From a virus: a stretch of DNA of 40,899 nt. The position numbers and the translations under genes were made by a program. Where the stretch lies: IMG/VR virus record IMGVR_UViG_3300002835_000412, positions 1 through 40,899 of that record; one strand, 5' to 3'. The notes beneath the pieces were generated by a model. The model was not told the DNA's origin and made no database searches. It saw only the letters and a list, made by a program, of their open reading frames with translations. Position 1 is the stretch's first letter. Each line of letters begins with the position of its first letter. This document shows positions 30,554 to 38,627 of this stretch, in pieces.

Positions 30554-32698
30554 ATGTACGAACGGACTCCGGAAGAACTCAAGGCCGTCAATCAGTGGCA
30601 TTGCTGGAAGCTTGTCGGAGACACAAAGATCCCGTGCCAGATCGACGGGAAGGCGGCAAAATCAAACGACCAATCGACTTGGACAACATTTGAGGCGGCT
30701 GAGGATGCGAGCCAGTTTCATGGTGGTCTGGCTTTTGAGTTGTCGGAGCCGTGGACTGGCATCGACCTTGATAATTGCATCAACGATCAGGGAATCATGC
30801 CGTGGTGTCTTGAGATCCTTTGCAGGTTTGACGGGATTGCATTTGCCGAGGTCAGCCCGTCCGGAAACGGAATCAAGTTGATCACTCGCGCTAGAAAACC
30901 CGCCGGGGCTCGATGTCTGCATAAGGGCGACGGATGGCAAATTGAATGCTACGACAACCGAAGATTCTGGACGATCACAGGCGACGTCTATAACGGTCAG
31001 GATGAAATTGGAGACGGTCAAGACGCAGTGAATTGGCTGTGCGAAAAATTTCTTTCGATTGAAAAGAAAACCGCACCAGCGCCGGTTCAGATCCCTGTTA
31101 TCCCCTCTGGAAAATCTACTCTTGAAACGAGGGTGCTTTCTTATCTTCAGTCAGTTCCGCAGGCCGGTGAAGGCGAACGCAATCAATGTGCGTTCAAACT
31201 GGCTGGCCATCTCCGAAGCTTCGAGCATGATGGCGAGACTCTGAGCGAGGATAGAATTCTGGATTTTGTGCGCGACTGGAATTCCAGAAATGCAAAGCCA
31301 TTGCCGGACAATGAACTGAAGTCGGCAATCAGTTCCAGCGGCCGGAACGGAACAGCCCGTGAAGCTAAGCCGAATCGGCCAATGATCCCGGTTCATTATC
31401 CGGACGTCGATCTGTCGAAGCTTCTCGGTGAAGAACGCGGGGAAGATTTTGACGACGAAAAGTTTTGTGCGGACTCGGTCCCAGAATCAGGACTGTTGCG
31501 GCATGTCTTTGATTACTACTGCCAGACGTCTCATCGCACCAGCTGCGTTATGGGGTTGGCGGTCGCTGTCAGTTTGTGTGAAACGATTTTTGGCCGCCGG
31601 ATCGCAAGTCACACGGACATGCGGACCAATGATTACAACGTGGTAATGGCTCCAACAGCATCCGGGAAGGAAGCCTGCGAAACTGTTATATCAAAGATTC
31701 TGCAGGCGTCTGGATTCACTCCAATTCTTCCGCCGGACGTCCAGAGCGGCAACGGGCTGTTGAAGGCTGTCCATGAGATCCCCTGCGGGATTTGGATCTG
31801 CGACGAATTCGGCAAGACGCTGGAAGCGATTATTGACCGCAAGAGCAACAACGGACACGCGAAACAGATCGGGACGCATCTCCTGAAACTGTACTCAAAG
31901 TCTTCCGGAGTCTACGGAGGCGCGGCACATGCTGACGGGATTCGGAACCAGGTTGAACAGCCACATCTGGTTTTGCTTGGACTGACGACGGGACAGATGT
32001 TTGAGACCATCGATAGCCGTCAGATTCAGGATGGACTTTTTGGCCGAATCGCTTTCTGGCCGGTCCAGAATCGGCCAAAGCGAAAGACCGCAAGAGCCTT
32101 GCCAGTTCCGGAAAAGGTTTCGAACGTTGTCAGATCATGGCTTCAGTGGGAACCGACTGCAGGACTTCTGCAAAAACCATCTCCGGAAGTTGTGGAAATG
32201 TCCGGTGAGAGCCTTCTGCGATGGGATCACCATGCGGACGCAATTGACGAACGCATGGAACATGAGAGCGAAAGCCGGGCAGCTATCTGGGGGCGAGTCG
32301 CGGCCAGAGCAATGAAACTGGCGATGATCCACAGGGCCGCTCGGATTGAAGACGATCCGGGGCGAATTGATTGGCAGTTTGTTCTGATTGAAAAGCAAGA
32401 TATGGATTGGGGGATCCGGCTGGCAAACTGGCTGGCCAGAGTTGCGTGCGGGCTCATTCGCGAAAACGTCGTTGATTCCCAGGCTGCGCGAGCTCGGCAT
32501 GTTCTGGAATCGGTTGTGCTGAAACTCGGTAGCGTTTCACGTCGGGATCTGATGCGTGAGTATCGGTCGATCAGCGGAAGTGAGTTTACAGCAGCGGCTG
32601 AGAGTCTACAGGCTGAAGGCAGGATTGAGATTGCAAACGAGGAAACATCAGGAAGGCCGCGAGTGATTTACAAGAGAACGGAAACCCAGATTGCATAG
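30554..32698 (+). CDS. Primase-like/DUF3987-type ATPase replication protein
   Basis: 714 residues. Residues 1-170: AEP-type primase-polymerase features (GIDLDNCI near 73; SPSGNGIKLI near 104). Residues 180-280: a linker helical region. Residues 300-540: ATPase with APTASGKEAC near 375 (a Walker A ending GKE rather than GKS/T) and GIWICDEFGK near 418 (Walker B), like DUF3987/helicase-like proteins of phages and plasmids. The C-terminal region is helical with a winged-helix-like end (SRRDLMREY). Likely the primase-helicase loading at the nearby repeat cluster. Confidence 0.8.
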   Translation: MYERTPEELKAVNQWHCWKLVGDTKIPCQIDGKAAKSNDQSTWTTFEAAEDASQFHGGLAFELSEPWTGIDLDNCINDQGIMPWCLEILCRFDGIAFAEVSPSGNGIKLITRARKPAGARCLHKGDGWQIECYDNRRFWTITGDVYNGQDEIGDGQDAVNWLCEKFLSIEKKTAPAPVQIPVIPSGKSTLETRVLSYLQSVPQAGEGERNQCAFKLAGHLRSFEHDGETLSEDRILDFVRDWNSRNAKPLPDNELKSAISSSGRNGTAREAKPNRPMIPVHYPDVDLSKLLGEERGEDFDDEKFCADSVPESGLLRHVFDYYCQTSHRTSCVMGLAVAVSLCETIFGRRIASHTDMRTNDYNVVMAPTASGKEACETVISKILQASGFTPILPPDVQSGNGLLKAVHEIPCGIWICDEFGKTLEAIIDRKSNNGHAKQIGTHLLKLYSKSSGVYGGAAHADGIRNQVEQPHLVLLGLTTGQMFETIDSRQIQDGLFGRIAFWPVQNRPKRKTARALPVPEKVSNVVRSWLQWEPTAGLLQKPSPEVVEMSGESLLRWDHHADAIDERMEHESESRAAIWGRVAARAMKLAMIHRAARIEDDPGRIDWQFVLIEKQDMDWGIRLANWLARVACGLIRENVVDSQAARARHVLESVVLKLGSVSRRDLMREYRSISGSEFTAAAESLQAEGRIEIANEETSGRPRVIYKRTETQIA

Positions 32699-32710
32699 TG
32701 TACAAGACTG

Positions 32711-32997
32711 TTCGGGACAAAAGCCCGGACAAAACCTTCTGTCCCGCGCATCTGTGTAGACATGTCGGAACAATCCTACACATCAGCGCGGGACAGAAGG
32801 GTAAAAAAGGGGGCTTCTGTCCCGAACATGCGGGACAGAAGGTAAGGGAAGAAAACAGCATAAAAGACTATATAAACTTTAAAAAACACTATTGTTAATA
32901 CCTTCTGTCCATTCTTTCCATTGGTGGGGGTATCAGTCGGTTTTCTTCTCTGGTGATTTGGCTTTCTCTTTTGGGTCGGGACAGAAGGACAGAAGGG
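32711..32997. repeat. GGACAGAAG repeat cluster, replication origin candidate
   Basis: Seven exact GGACAGAAG copies occur: minus orientation at 32736, 32814 and 32902; plus at 32791, 32833, 32979 and 32987. Degenerate copies lie at 32715 and 32727. Two perfect inverted pairs stand out: 15 bp (32735-32749 with 32786-32800) and 11 bp (32814-32824 with 32831-32841, loop AACATG). An AT-rich stretch, 32843-32900, lies between copies. This directly follows the primase gene and is typical of an iteron-type origin; an operator cluster is the alternative. Confidence 0.55.
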
Positions 32998-33103
32998 TCG
33001 GCGGCAAGTGTACAAGGAGCAATTCCAACAACTCGAAATTCCGTATACAATAAGTGTTGACGCGATCAATTCGCCCGTTAATATTCGCATACGGAAAACC
33101 ACA

Positions 33104-33271
33104 ATGAAGAAAAAACCAAAAGGCCGACCAAGGAAAAAGAAGACTGAGGTTCTTGTGAACGTCAATGTGCGAGTGTCGCAGGCCGTGAAGAAGATTGTGG
33201 AGAGCTGGAAGAAGAAAAAACGCGAACGGCTTGAGAGGGCAATCAAGGTCGAAGAAGAAAACGAAGAGTAG
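33104..33271 (+). CDS. Small AT-hook/ribbon-like DNA-binding protein
   Basis: 55 residues from ATG 33104: an AT-hook-like KPKGRPRKKK, then a strand-helix pattern VNVNVRVSQAVKKIVESWKKKK resembling a ribbon-helix-helix. GTG 33008 would add 32 residues. It lies right after the repeat cluster and could bind it. The stop codon TAG is part of a terminator hairpin, the first of the 17 intergenic tags. Confidence 0.5.
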   Translation: MKKKPKGRPRKKKTEVLVNVNVRVSQAVKKIVESWKKKKRERLERAIKVEEENEE

Positions 33272-33300
33272 CGGAGTGGAACATCCGCTGTTGTTTTTTT
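33270..33300 (+). terminator. Intrinsic terminator overlapping a stop codon
   Basis: AGCGGA (33270-33275) pairs with TCCGCT (33284-33289), loop of 8, followed by GTTG and seven Ts. The stem includes the last two bases of the TAG stop. It is tag 1 of the repeat family. Confidence 0.65.
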
Positions 33301-33327
33301 AGTCCAAAAACAAAGGGAAAATAAATC

Positions 33328-33666
33328 ATGGCCATGAAACCAACCGAAGCTCCAGCCGGATACACGGGAGATCCGGCATTGCGTCCGACCAGTCCGCCGC
33401 CTCCACGCAGGACAGGGGCGATTGATCCACTGGAATCAGCCTACGCAATGATTCGCGATCTTCGCGAGGCGTTGAGGACTGCAGACCAATGGAAAGCAAT
33501 GCTGCAGAAGGCGAACGATGATTTGCGAAAGCAGGTCAGAGAATTGCGTTGCGAACTTGGGAAACACGAGTGCCCATCCTGCGGCGAAACGGACATTGGC
33601 GAGTACCGATATTTCGATGATCGAGGCGAGTCCATGTGCCGTGCGTGCGGTAAGGAATGGGAATGA
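33328..33666 (+). CDS. Small zinc-ribbon protein with Pro-rich N-terminus
   Basis: 112 residues: Pro-rich first 35 residues, a coiled coil (about 45-75: MLQKANDDLRKQVRELRCEL), then a zinc ribbon CPSCGETD ... CRACGKEW. AAAGGGAAA lies upstream. A DNA- or protein-binding small early protein; specific role unknown. Confidence 0.6.
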   Translation: MAMKPTEAPAGYTGDPALRPTSPPPPRRTGAIDPLESAYAMIRDLREALRTADQWKAMLQKANDDLRKQVRELRCELGKHECPSCGETDIGEYRYFDDRGESMCRACGKEWE

Positions 33667-33725
33667 TCAACAGAGGTAATTGCATCCGCTAGGCGCGCGG
33701 AAATCTAAAAACATTGGGGAGTTCG

Positions 33726-34421
33726 ATGAACGTAAATTGCTTGAGTTACTGGTATCCATTGATAAAGGGGTTTGTTCCGACTCCGCGAACGGAGATTGTC
33801 CGGAGCGGGGATCTGTCGGCACTGTTCGACAACAAACTCCCGGAATGTTGGGATAGCTTTCAGGCTGAAATAGACGGTGCCAGGGCAAACATCGGCGGCG
33901 ATTGTTTTCTGAGAACCGGACAAGGATCAGGAAAACACAACTGGTCGAAGACCTGTTTTCTTCCAAAGAACGACAGCGTGATATCACACGTCGCGGCACT
34001 GATCGACTGGTCAATGCTGGTGGATTTCATGGGGCTTCCGTTCGACGTGTGGTGCGTTCGGGAGATGCTTCCGACCTCTCCAATCGGAACATGCCCTAGA
34101 TATGGCGGGATGCCGGTCTGTCGTGAGTTTCGATTCTTCGCCGGGTCCGGAAACGTCATGTGTTTCCATCCATACTGGCCATTGGAAGCACTACAGGAAG
34201 GTGGCTTTGTGGGAGACGTTTCAGATGGCTGGTACGAAGAGTTTTGCAGGCTTGATGACACAGAGCCGAAACGGCTGGCTCAATTAGCCAGCTTGGCGGT
34301 TCCGGGAGCGTGGTCGATCGACATTCTGGAAACAAAACGCGGCTGGTTTGTGACCGACATGGCAGTTGCGGCACAGTCGTATCATTGGCCGGAATGCCCA
34401 TTGATTAACGAACAAAAGTAA
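33726..34421 (+). CDS. ATP-grasp-like (R2K-type) phage protein, tentative
   Basis: 231 residues from ATG 33726 (GGGGAG upstream). The order DCFLRTGQGSGKHNWSKTCF, VWCVREMLPT, GMPVCREFRFFAG and CFHPYWPLEA matches a phage family with the layout of ATP-grasp ligases of the R2K clade (RT..SGKH..W; REF.F...). These are predicted to ligate peptides or amino acids to unknown targets. The call is by motif memory and not certain. It is the longest gene in the small-gene block. Confidence 0.5.
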   Translation: MNVNCLSYWYPLIKGFVPTPRTEIVRSGDLSALFDNKLPECWDSFQAEIDGARANIGGDCFLRTGQGSGKHNWSKTCFLPKNDSVISHVAALIDWSMLVDFMGLPFDVWCVREMLPTSPIGTCPRYGGMPVCREFRFFAGSGNVMCFHPYWPLEALQEGGFVGDVSDGWYEEFCRLDDTEPKRLAQLASLAVPGAWSIDILETKRGWFVTDMAVAAQSYHWPECPLINEQK

Positions 34422-34466
34422 CAGCGGAACTTGTATGCTCTGTTGCCGCTTGGAGGAGTTTTCGAG

Positions 34467-34886
34467 ATGTGTTTTTACTACGACGATCAACCAAAAATGG
34501 CCGAAACGCGGCAAGTGAAATGCCGCAAAGATCACCCGTGTGAAGGCTGCTGCAAGACGATCAAGAAGGGGCAGCGAGCTGAACACAATACCGGCTTGTT
34601 TGACGGTTCGTGGTTCTCATACTACGTCTGCGATCGGTGCCAGCGAGTCATCATGGGGATCGCTGTGAAGGAAATGCTTGAGGGCTGTCCGTGGCATACC
34701 GCTTGGTGTTCACCTTGCGATCTGTATGAGTATGTCAATGAGCGTGAATATCACTATGACGAAGAGATCAGGCCGCTTGGGCTCCGCACCCTGGAAGACT
34801 GTCGCAGGTATGTCGACCAGATTGCCGTGAGGACTGGACAGCACTGGTGGCTCGAAGAAAAGATGATTCCGCTGGAATCGTTTTGA
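34467..34886 (+). CDS. Cys-rich zinc-binding protein
   Basis: 139 residues from ATG 34467 (GGAGGAG 9 bases upstream). Cys pairs CRKDHPCEGCCKTI and CDRCQRV suggest a metal-binding domain at about 22-65; the rest has WCSPCDLYEYVNER and DWW-like aromatic content. Such anti-host or regulatory small phage proteins are common; no family recognised. Confidence 0.55.
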   Translation: MCFYYDDQPKMAETRQVKCRKDHPCEGCCKTIKKGQRAEHNTGLFDGSWFSYYVCDRCQRVIMGIAVKEMLEGCPWHTAWCSPCDLYEYVNEREYHYDEEIRPLGLRTLEDCRRYVDQIAVRTGQHWWLEEKMIPLESF

Positions 34887-34924
34887 ACAGCGGTATTCCG
34901 TTCCGATAGGTAAAGGGGATTGGC

Positions 34925-35173
34925 GTGTCTGAATTCGTTTACTTGGTTAATTTGTGTCACTCGATGGACGACATTCCGATGCGGCTATTTGCTGAGGTCG
35001 ACGCTGCTTTTGAATACGCGAAGCTGATCGACTGGGAGGTTCCAGACGAGATGTACAAGAGGCTTGAATTACCAGCGTGTTCAACGCCGGTATGTGTCAC
35101 CGTGACCACGTTTTGTAACGGAGTCCCGATGAGTCGGGTGGTTGTTCGGTCGTTTGATGAAGATGATGAGTAA
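34925..35173 (+). CDS. Small hypothetical protein
   Basis: 82 residues, GTG start, AAAGGGG upstream. A mixed alpha-beta protein (VYLVNLCHSMDD, RLFAEVDAAFEYA, VCVTVTTFCNGV) with an acidic end. It resembles small early phage proteins; no specific family. Tag 5 with an extra hairpin follows it. Confidence 0.55.
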   Translation: MSEFVYLVNLCHSMDDIPMRLFAEVDAAFEYAKLIDWEVPDEMYKRLELPACSTPVCVTVTTFCNGVPMSRVVVRSFDEDDE

Positions 35174-35276
35174 CAGCGGATGTGGGTTCCGCTCGTCAAC
35201 TGTCAAGAATGGCTTGACGGTTTGAAAACATTGGGTTTTGTTCTGAAAAACGTATCCGCTGCTCGTGAGGTGTGTG

Positions 35277-35651
35277 ATGGGTGTAGCTCAGCAACATAGA
35301 GTGCAAAAACTCAATTCCCAGATGATCGACAGGCAGCTCGCTGAGTTGCCACGGAGCCTTCACAATTTGATTGAAGAGCGTAAGGATCATGCGGAGAAGC
35401 AGGATGCTCTGCGTCGTGAGATTGCGGCGTTGAAGGATGTGGTGGCTGGCCATGCACTGCAGGTCGAAGCCTTGGAGTCGGAAGTGCGAGCGGAGAAAGC
35501 TCGTGGAGACGCATGGAAAGCCCGTTGTAAAGCCGCACGGAAGTCGGCTGATATGTTCTTGGAGAACTGGAATAGAGCGTCCGAGTTACTCCGACTTGCG
35601 GGAACCGAGGCGGTAAGTCGGCTGCGAGAACTTCGAGACATGCACAAGTGA
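35277..35651 (+). CDS. Small coiled-coil protein
   Basis: 124 residues from ATG 35277 (GAGGTG upstream), nearly all heptad coiled coil (KQDALRREIAALKDVVAG, EVRAEKARGD). Function unknown; probably a dimeric adaptor or structural accessory protein. Confidence 0.55.
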   Translation: MGVAQQHRVQKLNSQMIDRQLAELPRSLHNLIEERKDHAEKQDALRREIAALKDVVAGHALQVEALESEVRAEKARGDAWKARCKAARKSADMFLENWNRASELLRLAGTEAVSRLRELRDMHK

Positions 35652-35691
35652 AATCAACAGCGGGCTGGAAATCCGATAACAGGAGCGACTG

Positions 35692-35853
35692 ATGGTGTTT
35701 TGTATGATGTGGGTCAATGCGTGGTTTTCCGGCATCAACTGGCAGTGCTACATACAAAGGTCGCATGGGCCTACGCAGGCATGGCCATTCGCCCCATCGG
35801 ATCACCAGATCGTAATGAGGTTTCCGGACCCGCTTGTGTGTCAGGCTGAATGA
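35692..35853 (+). CDS. 53-residue hypothetical protein
   Basis: AGGAG 6 bases upstream of ATG. Trp-rich (VFCMMWVNAWFSGINWQCY) with a polar C-terminal half. It fits exactly between tags 6 and 7, like its neighbours, which supports it as a gene. Confidence 0.5.
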   Translation: MVFCMMWVNAWFSGINWQCYIQRSHGPTQAWPFAPSDHQIVMRFPDPLVCQAE

Positions 35854-35889
35854 GCAGCGGTCATTTCATCCGGTAGTCGAGGGTTGATC

Positions 35890-36048
35890 ATGTTAAATCG
35901 AAAGCAGAAACGAGACGCTAAAAACGCACGGCACCGAAGGAATGAGCGTCGCCGCGAAGTGCTGAAGATTTTGAAGCGGTCGCCGGAATTGTGGAAAGCA
36001 ATTGGTGAGGCTGCTGAGATTGCTAAACAGATTCGGGCGTGGCGTTAA
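35890..36048 (+). CDS. 52-residue basic helical protein
   Basis: Begins LNRKQKRDAKNARHRRNERR, strongly basic, then a helix (LWKAIGEAAEIAKQIRAW). GAGGG lies upstream. A nucleic-acid-binding helix is plausible. It lies between tags 7 and 8. Confidence 0.5.
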   Translation: MLNRKQKRDAKNARHRRNERRREVLKILKRSPELWKAIGEAAEIAKQIRAWR

Positions 36049-36093
36049 GTAAACGCGGTTCTGCACTCCGCGAGGCGCGAGAGGGAAAGAAAA

Positions 36094-36357
36094 ATGGCGA
36101 CAATAGACGCAGCAAGGCGAATGCTTGACCCGAAGGATTACGGCGACGATCCAATGGATGACGCTCACCACGTCGCTAGGGCATTGCTTCGAGCCTTGGA
36201 ATTGCTGAAGCAATGCTATGACGCAGGGCATCGGAACGGTTGGGAAAATGGAGTGACAAACGAAGAAGTGTTCGGGGCAGTGAACGACTTTTTAGCGGAA
36301 ACAGATCCGCTGAAATGGGAGCAGCAACTGCATGATGATATTTGCGCGGAAGAATGA
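36094..36357 (+). CDS. Small helical hypothetical protein
   Basis: 87 residues, GAGGG upstream. Helices with His/Asp-rich segment DPMDDAHHVARALLRALELL, then GWENGVTNEEVFGAVNDFL. No family recognised. Confidence 0.55.
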   Translation: MATIDAARRMLDPKDYGDDPMDDAHHVARALLRALELLKQCYDAGHRNGWENGVTNEEVFGAVNDFLAETDPLKWEQQLHDDICAEE

Positions 36358-36405
36358 GGAGCGGAGCACACTAGCTCTGTTGGTTCTGAAAAACGAAAGT
36401 CACAA

Positions 36406-36687
36406 ATGAGCAGGCCGCTTTTCATCCCTCTCAAGTCAGAGTTTTACGACGCATTCCTGAGCGGTTCGAAAACTGTTGAGTATCGCCGATACGGTCGCGG
36501 CTGGAATGAGACGACGTGTGGCATCGGTCGAGCGGTCGTTTTGTCAAAGGGGTACGGCAAACAGAATCGCCTGACAGGCCGAGTGGTCGGCTTTGAAGTC
36601 AAGGTGATGGATTCACCGGACTGGATTGCGTGCTACGGTGAGCCAGGGCAAGCGGCTTGTATTGAGATCGAGTTGACGAGAGGTTGA
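36406..36687 (+). CDS. ASCH/PUA-like domain protein
   Basis: 93 residues: PLFIPLKSEFYDAFLSGSKT, VEYRRYGRGWNETTC, GRAVVLSKGYGKQ, LTGRVVGFEV: the small beta-barrel pattern of ASCH/PUA-like domains, which bind RNA or modified nucleosides. The arm of tag 10 lies inside its last codons. Confidence 0.7.
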   Translation: MSRPLFIPLKSEFYDAFLSGSKTVEYRRYGRGWNETTCGIGRAVVLSKGYGKQNRLTGRVVGFEVKVMDSPDWIACYGEPGQAACIEIELTRG

Positions 36688-36715
36688 GCGTTCCTCTAGG
36701 CGCAGTGGTGCAAAC

Positions 36716-36943
36716 ATGATGGCAGATCTGAAATGGATTCAGCCGGGATACGTTGTGGAACTGCATCCGGGATGCTGGTTAAAGCAGGCTGGTATCAATC
36801 ACACAACAACACTGGAACTGAAGTGGGCAACGCGTTGGCCGACTGAACGTTCCGCCAAAAGAGCATTGAGCCGGACTCGGAAAGCCTCGATGAAGAAGCT
36901 GGCAACGGCAAAGATTTACGGTACTGATATGGATAAAGAGTAA
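36716..36943 (+). CDS. Small basic hypothetical protein
   Basis: 75 residues, beginning MADLKWIQPGYVVELHPGCW, with a basic C-terminal half (RSAKRALSRTRKASMKKL). No clear Shine-Dalgarno apart from GGTG. Unknown function. Confidence 0.5.
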   Translation: MMADLKWIQPGYVVELHPGCWLKQAGINHTTTLELKWATRWPTERSAKRALSRTRKASMKKLATAKIYGTDMDKE

Positions 36944-37033
36944 ACGCGGATCGTGGTTCCTCTAGTCAACTTGTAAGAACGGCTTACAGGTTGAAAACAT
37001 TGGTGAAATGCGGCGGCGATTGGAGTATTAGTC

Positions 37034-37261
37034 ATGCCTGTGGTGCAAAGCGGTTATGTTGTGCGTTCTGGTTATGGGTTCCTCAAAGACCCAGCAACCG
37101 GCGAGATGGTTGCAAATCGATCAAACCCAGATGCCGCCGTGTTTGAGGCAAAGCGTTATGCGACTGAATCGGAAGCAGAGTCTGATGCAGCGGTGATGCG
37201 AGAACGTGGACTGGAAGCGATCGTTGTGAGTGTTGAGAAGGTTCCGTACACGTCCGCATAA
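37034..37261 (+). CDS. Small hypothetical protein
   Basis: 75 residues, TGGAG upstream. Beta-rich start (VVQSGYVVRSGYGFLKDPAT) and a helix, ESDAAVMRERGLEAIVVSVE. It resembles small single-domain phage proteins of unknown role. Confidence 0.55.
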   Translation: MPVVQSGYVVRSGYGFLKDPATGEMVANRSNPDAAVFEAKRYATESEAESDAAVMRERGLEAIVVSVEKVPYTSA

Positions 37262-37310
37262 CAACAGAGGTCTGGTACTCCGATCGCATCGAAAACATTG
37301 GGGAAAATCA

Positions 37311-37580
37311 ATGAGGCCGGAAGTAGCAAAGACTTTGATAAGACGATTGGACAACGCTGAGCGGCGACTTCTGGCAACTGCGCCACAGCGAAGGGTTGAC
37401 GCAATTCAGCGATACGGCGAGCCTCTTGTCGCGTGGATGTGGAAGCCGGAGCTGACAATGGAGTTCGACCACATCAAGCGAGCAAAGGGCCGGGCAAGAC
37501 GCTTGTGTGATCACTCCTGCGGGTTCAGCGATCAGGGCTATTGTCGTGCGTGTGAGGCGAATCGGTTGTTCGTTAAGTAA
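37311..37580 (+). CDS. Small protein with C-terminal Cys/His motif
   Basis: 89 residues from ATG 37311 (GGGGA upstream). N-terminal helices (VAKTLIRRLDNAERRLLA) and a C-terminal CDHSCGFSDQGYCRAC motif that could bind zinc. Unknown function. Confidence 0.55.
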   Translation: MRPEVAKTLIRRLDNAERRLLATAPQRRVDAIQRYGEPLVAWMWKPELTMEFDHIKRAKGRARRLCDHSCGFSDQGYCRACEANRLFVK

Positions 37581-37610
37581 CAGAGGTGTGACGCTACCTC
37601 TAGTCTTTTT
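37579..37610 (+). terminator. Tag 13 hairpin with T-run
   Basis: AGAGGT (37582-37587) pairs with ACCTCT (37596-37601), loop of 8, then AGTC and five Ts. A weak intrinsic terminator, also a copy of the tag family. Confidence 0.5.
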
Positions 37611-37624
37611 GTAAAGCGAAACAG

Positions 37625-37948
37625 ATGGCACAAGACAAACAGAACGCATTCGCGGTGATGGTCGGACGTATTGAGGACCAACTGGCTGTGATCCCAATAC
37701 TCACGCAAAACGTTCTGGAGCCAGAGTCGGCTGAGTGGCTCAAAAGGTTCGCGGCCAATGTGGCGGAATTGATCAAGGCGTCCGAACGTGCCATTGCTGA
37801 GGCGAAGGCAGAAGCGGATCATCCTGAATCCGTCTACGATGCCGTCAGCCGGTTGCGGTCGTGGATAAGGGACTACGGCGACCAAAAGCAGCCGTACTTT
37901 ATTGCGGATCTGAAGACGGTCCTGAATCTGATTTCAACAGAGGAATAA
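37625..37948 (+). CDS. Helical hypothetical protein
   Basis: 107 residues, all helical (FAVMVGRIEDQLAVIPILTQ, AANVAELIKASERAIAEAKA). The last codons and stop lie inside tag 14. Unknown function. Confidence 0.55.
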   Translation: MAQDKQNAFAVMVGRIEDQLAVIPILTQNVLEPESAEWLKRFAANVAELIKASERAIAEAKAEADHPESVYDAVSRLRSWIRDYGDQKQPYFIADLKTVLNLISTEE

Positions 37949-37979
37949 CTGTGCTCTGTTGGTCTGGAAAGGCCGTAAC

Positions 37980-38207
37980 ATGCTGGATAAATCATTCCGA
38001 ACGATTGCGGTGGAGGTGGATACAACCATCGAGCGGAAGTGTGAAACGTGCGTGCTCTGGCAACCTGATGTGCCCAATCCGTGGAACCCGGAGCGTCGTC
38101 GCTGCATGTGTGCGGTTCCGGCATCGGTGCAGAGAGGCACAAGATATTCAGGATACACGCGGTCATCAGATGGATCGCATTGTTTGTTCTGGAATCCAAA
38201 GAAATAA
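37980..38207 (+). CDS. Small Cys-rich protein
   Basis: 75 residues from ATG 37980 (GGAAAGG upstream). CETCVLWQPDVPNPW, RRCMCAVP and HCLFWNPKK give five Cys and one His, consistent with a metal site. It resembles small zinc-binding phage proteins. Unknown function. Confidence 0.6.
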   Translation: MLDKSFRTIAVEVDTTIERKCETCVLWQPDVPNPWNPERRRCMCAVPASVQRGTRYSGYTRSSDGSHCLFWNPKK

Positions 38208-38237
38208 CAGCGGATAACCATTCCGAGAGGCGCAAAA

Positions 38238-38480
38238 ATGACGAAGGAAAACGAAAAGTGCTTCGCGTATCAGGACAGCACTGGACAACTCGATTTGGAT
38301 TCGATTGCGGAATCCGTTGACCGCGTGCGAAATAAGATGCTCGCAGATAGCATGGGCTGGAGATATGAATATCCGGACGGGCACGACGCACAATGGAATC
38401 TGCTTTTGCAGCATGGAAAAGTGGTTGAGGTGGTCGTCTTGATTGTTCCGGAATCAGCAGCGGATCTCGGAAACCGATAA
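38238..38480 (+). CDS. Small hypothetical protein
   Basis: 80 residues, GAGAGGCG upstream. Begins TKENEKCFAYQDSTGQLDL and has a central helix (SIAESVDRVRNKMLADSMGW) and a hydrophobic beta segment (VVEVVVLIVP). Unknown function. Confidence 0.55.
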   Translation: MTKENEKCFAYQDSTGQLDLDSIAESVDRVRNKMLADSMGWRYEYPDGHDAQWNLLLQHGKVVEVVVLIVPESAADLGNR

Positions 38481-38482
38481 CA

Positions 38483-38578
38483 CGGCTGGCGGTGTGGACA
38501 GTGACACATGGTGGTAAAGGCCCGAAAGGATGACGGCCACCGGCGACGGCCCAGCAGGTGCGATTCCTGCCCAGTCGA
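38483..38578 (+). ncRNA. tRNA-like RNA element
   Basis: CGGCTGG (38483-38489) pairs with CCAGTCG (38571-38577), 7 bp with one G-U. The 3' acceptor strand directly follows a 5-bp T-arm GCAGG/CCTGC (38554-38570) with 7-base loop TGCGATT, which nearly matches TTCGATT. The central 64 bases do not fold into a normal anticodon arm; a GTGT/ACAC stem and GGTGG/CCACC pairing are possible. A tRNA-like or degenerate tRNA is the best description. Confidence 0.5.
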
Positions 38579-38627
38579 ATCAATCAACAGCGAACAGCAC
38601 GTCCGATAGTCTTTTGAGGATGCGTAA

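Noticed and set aside
32698-32898. 66-codon GTG reading frame across the repeat cluster
   Set aside because: It is built largely of the repeated GGACAGAAG units and palindromes, has no protein-like pattern, and the DNA repeats explain it better.
38483-38578. Ordinary functional tRNA
   Set aside because: Acceptor and T-arm fit, but no 5-bp stem with a 7-base anticodon loop can be found in the middle.
37873-38583. 236-codon minus-strand frame
   Set aside because: It is antisense to three small + strand genes with ribosome-binding sites, tags and the tRNA-like element.
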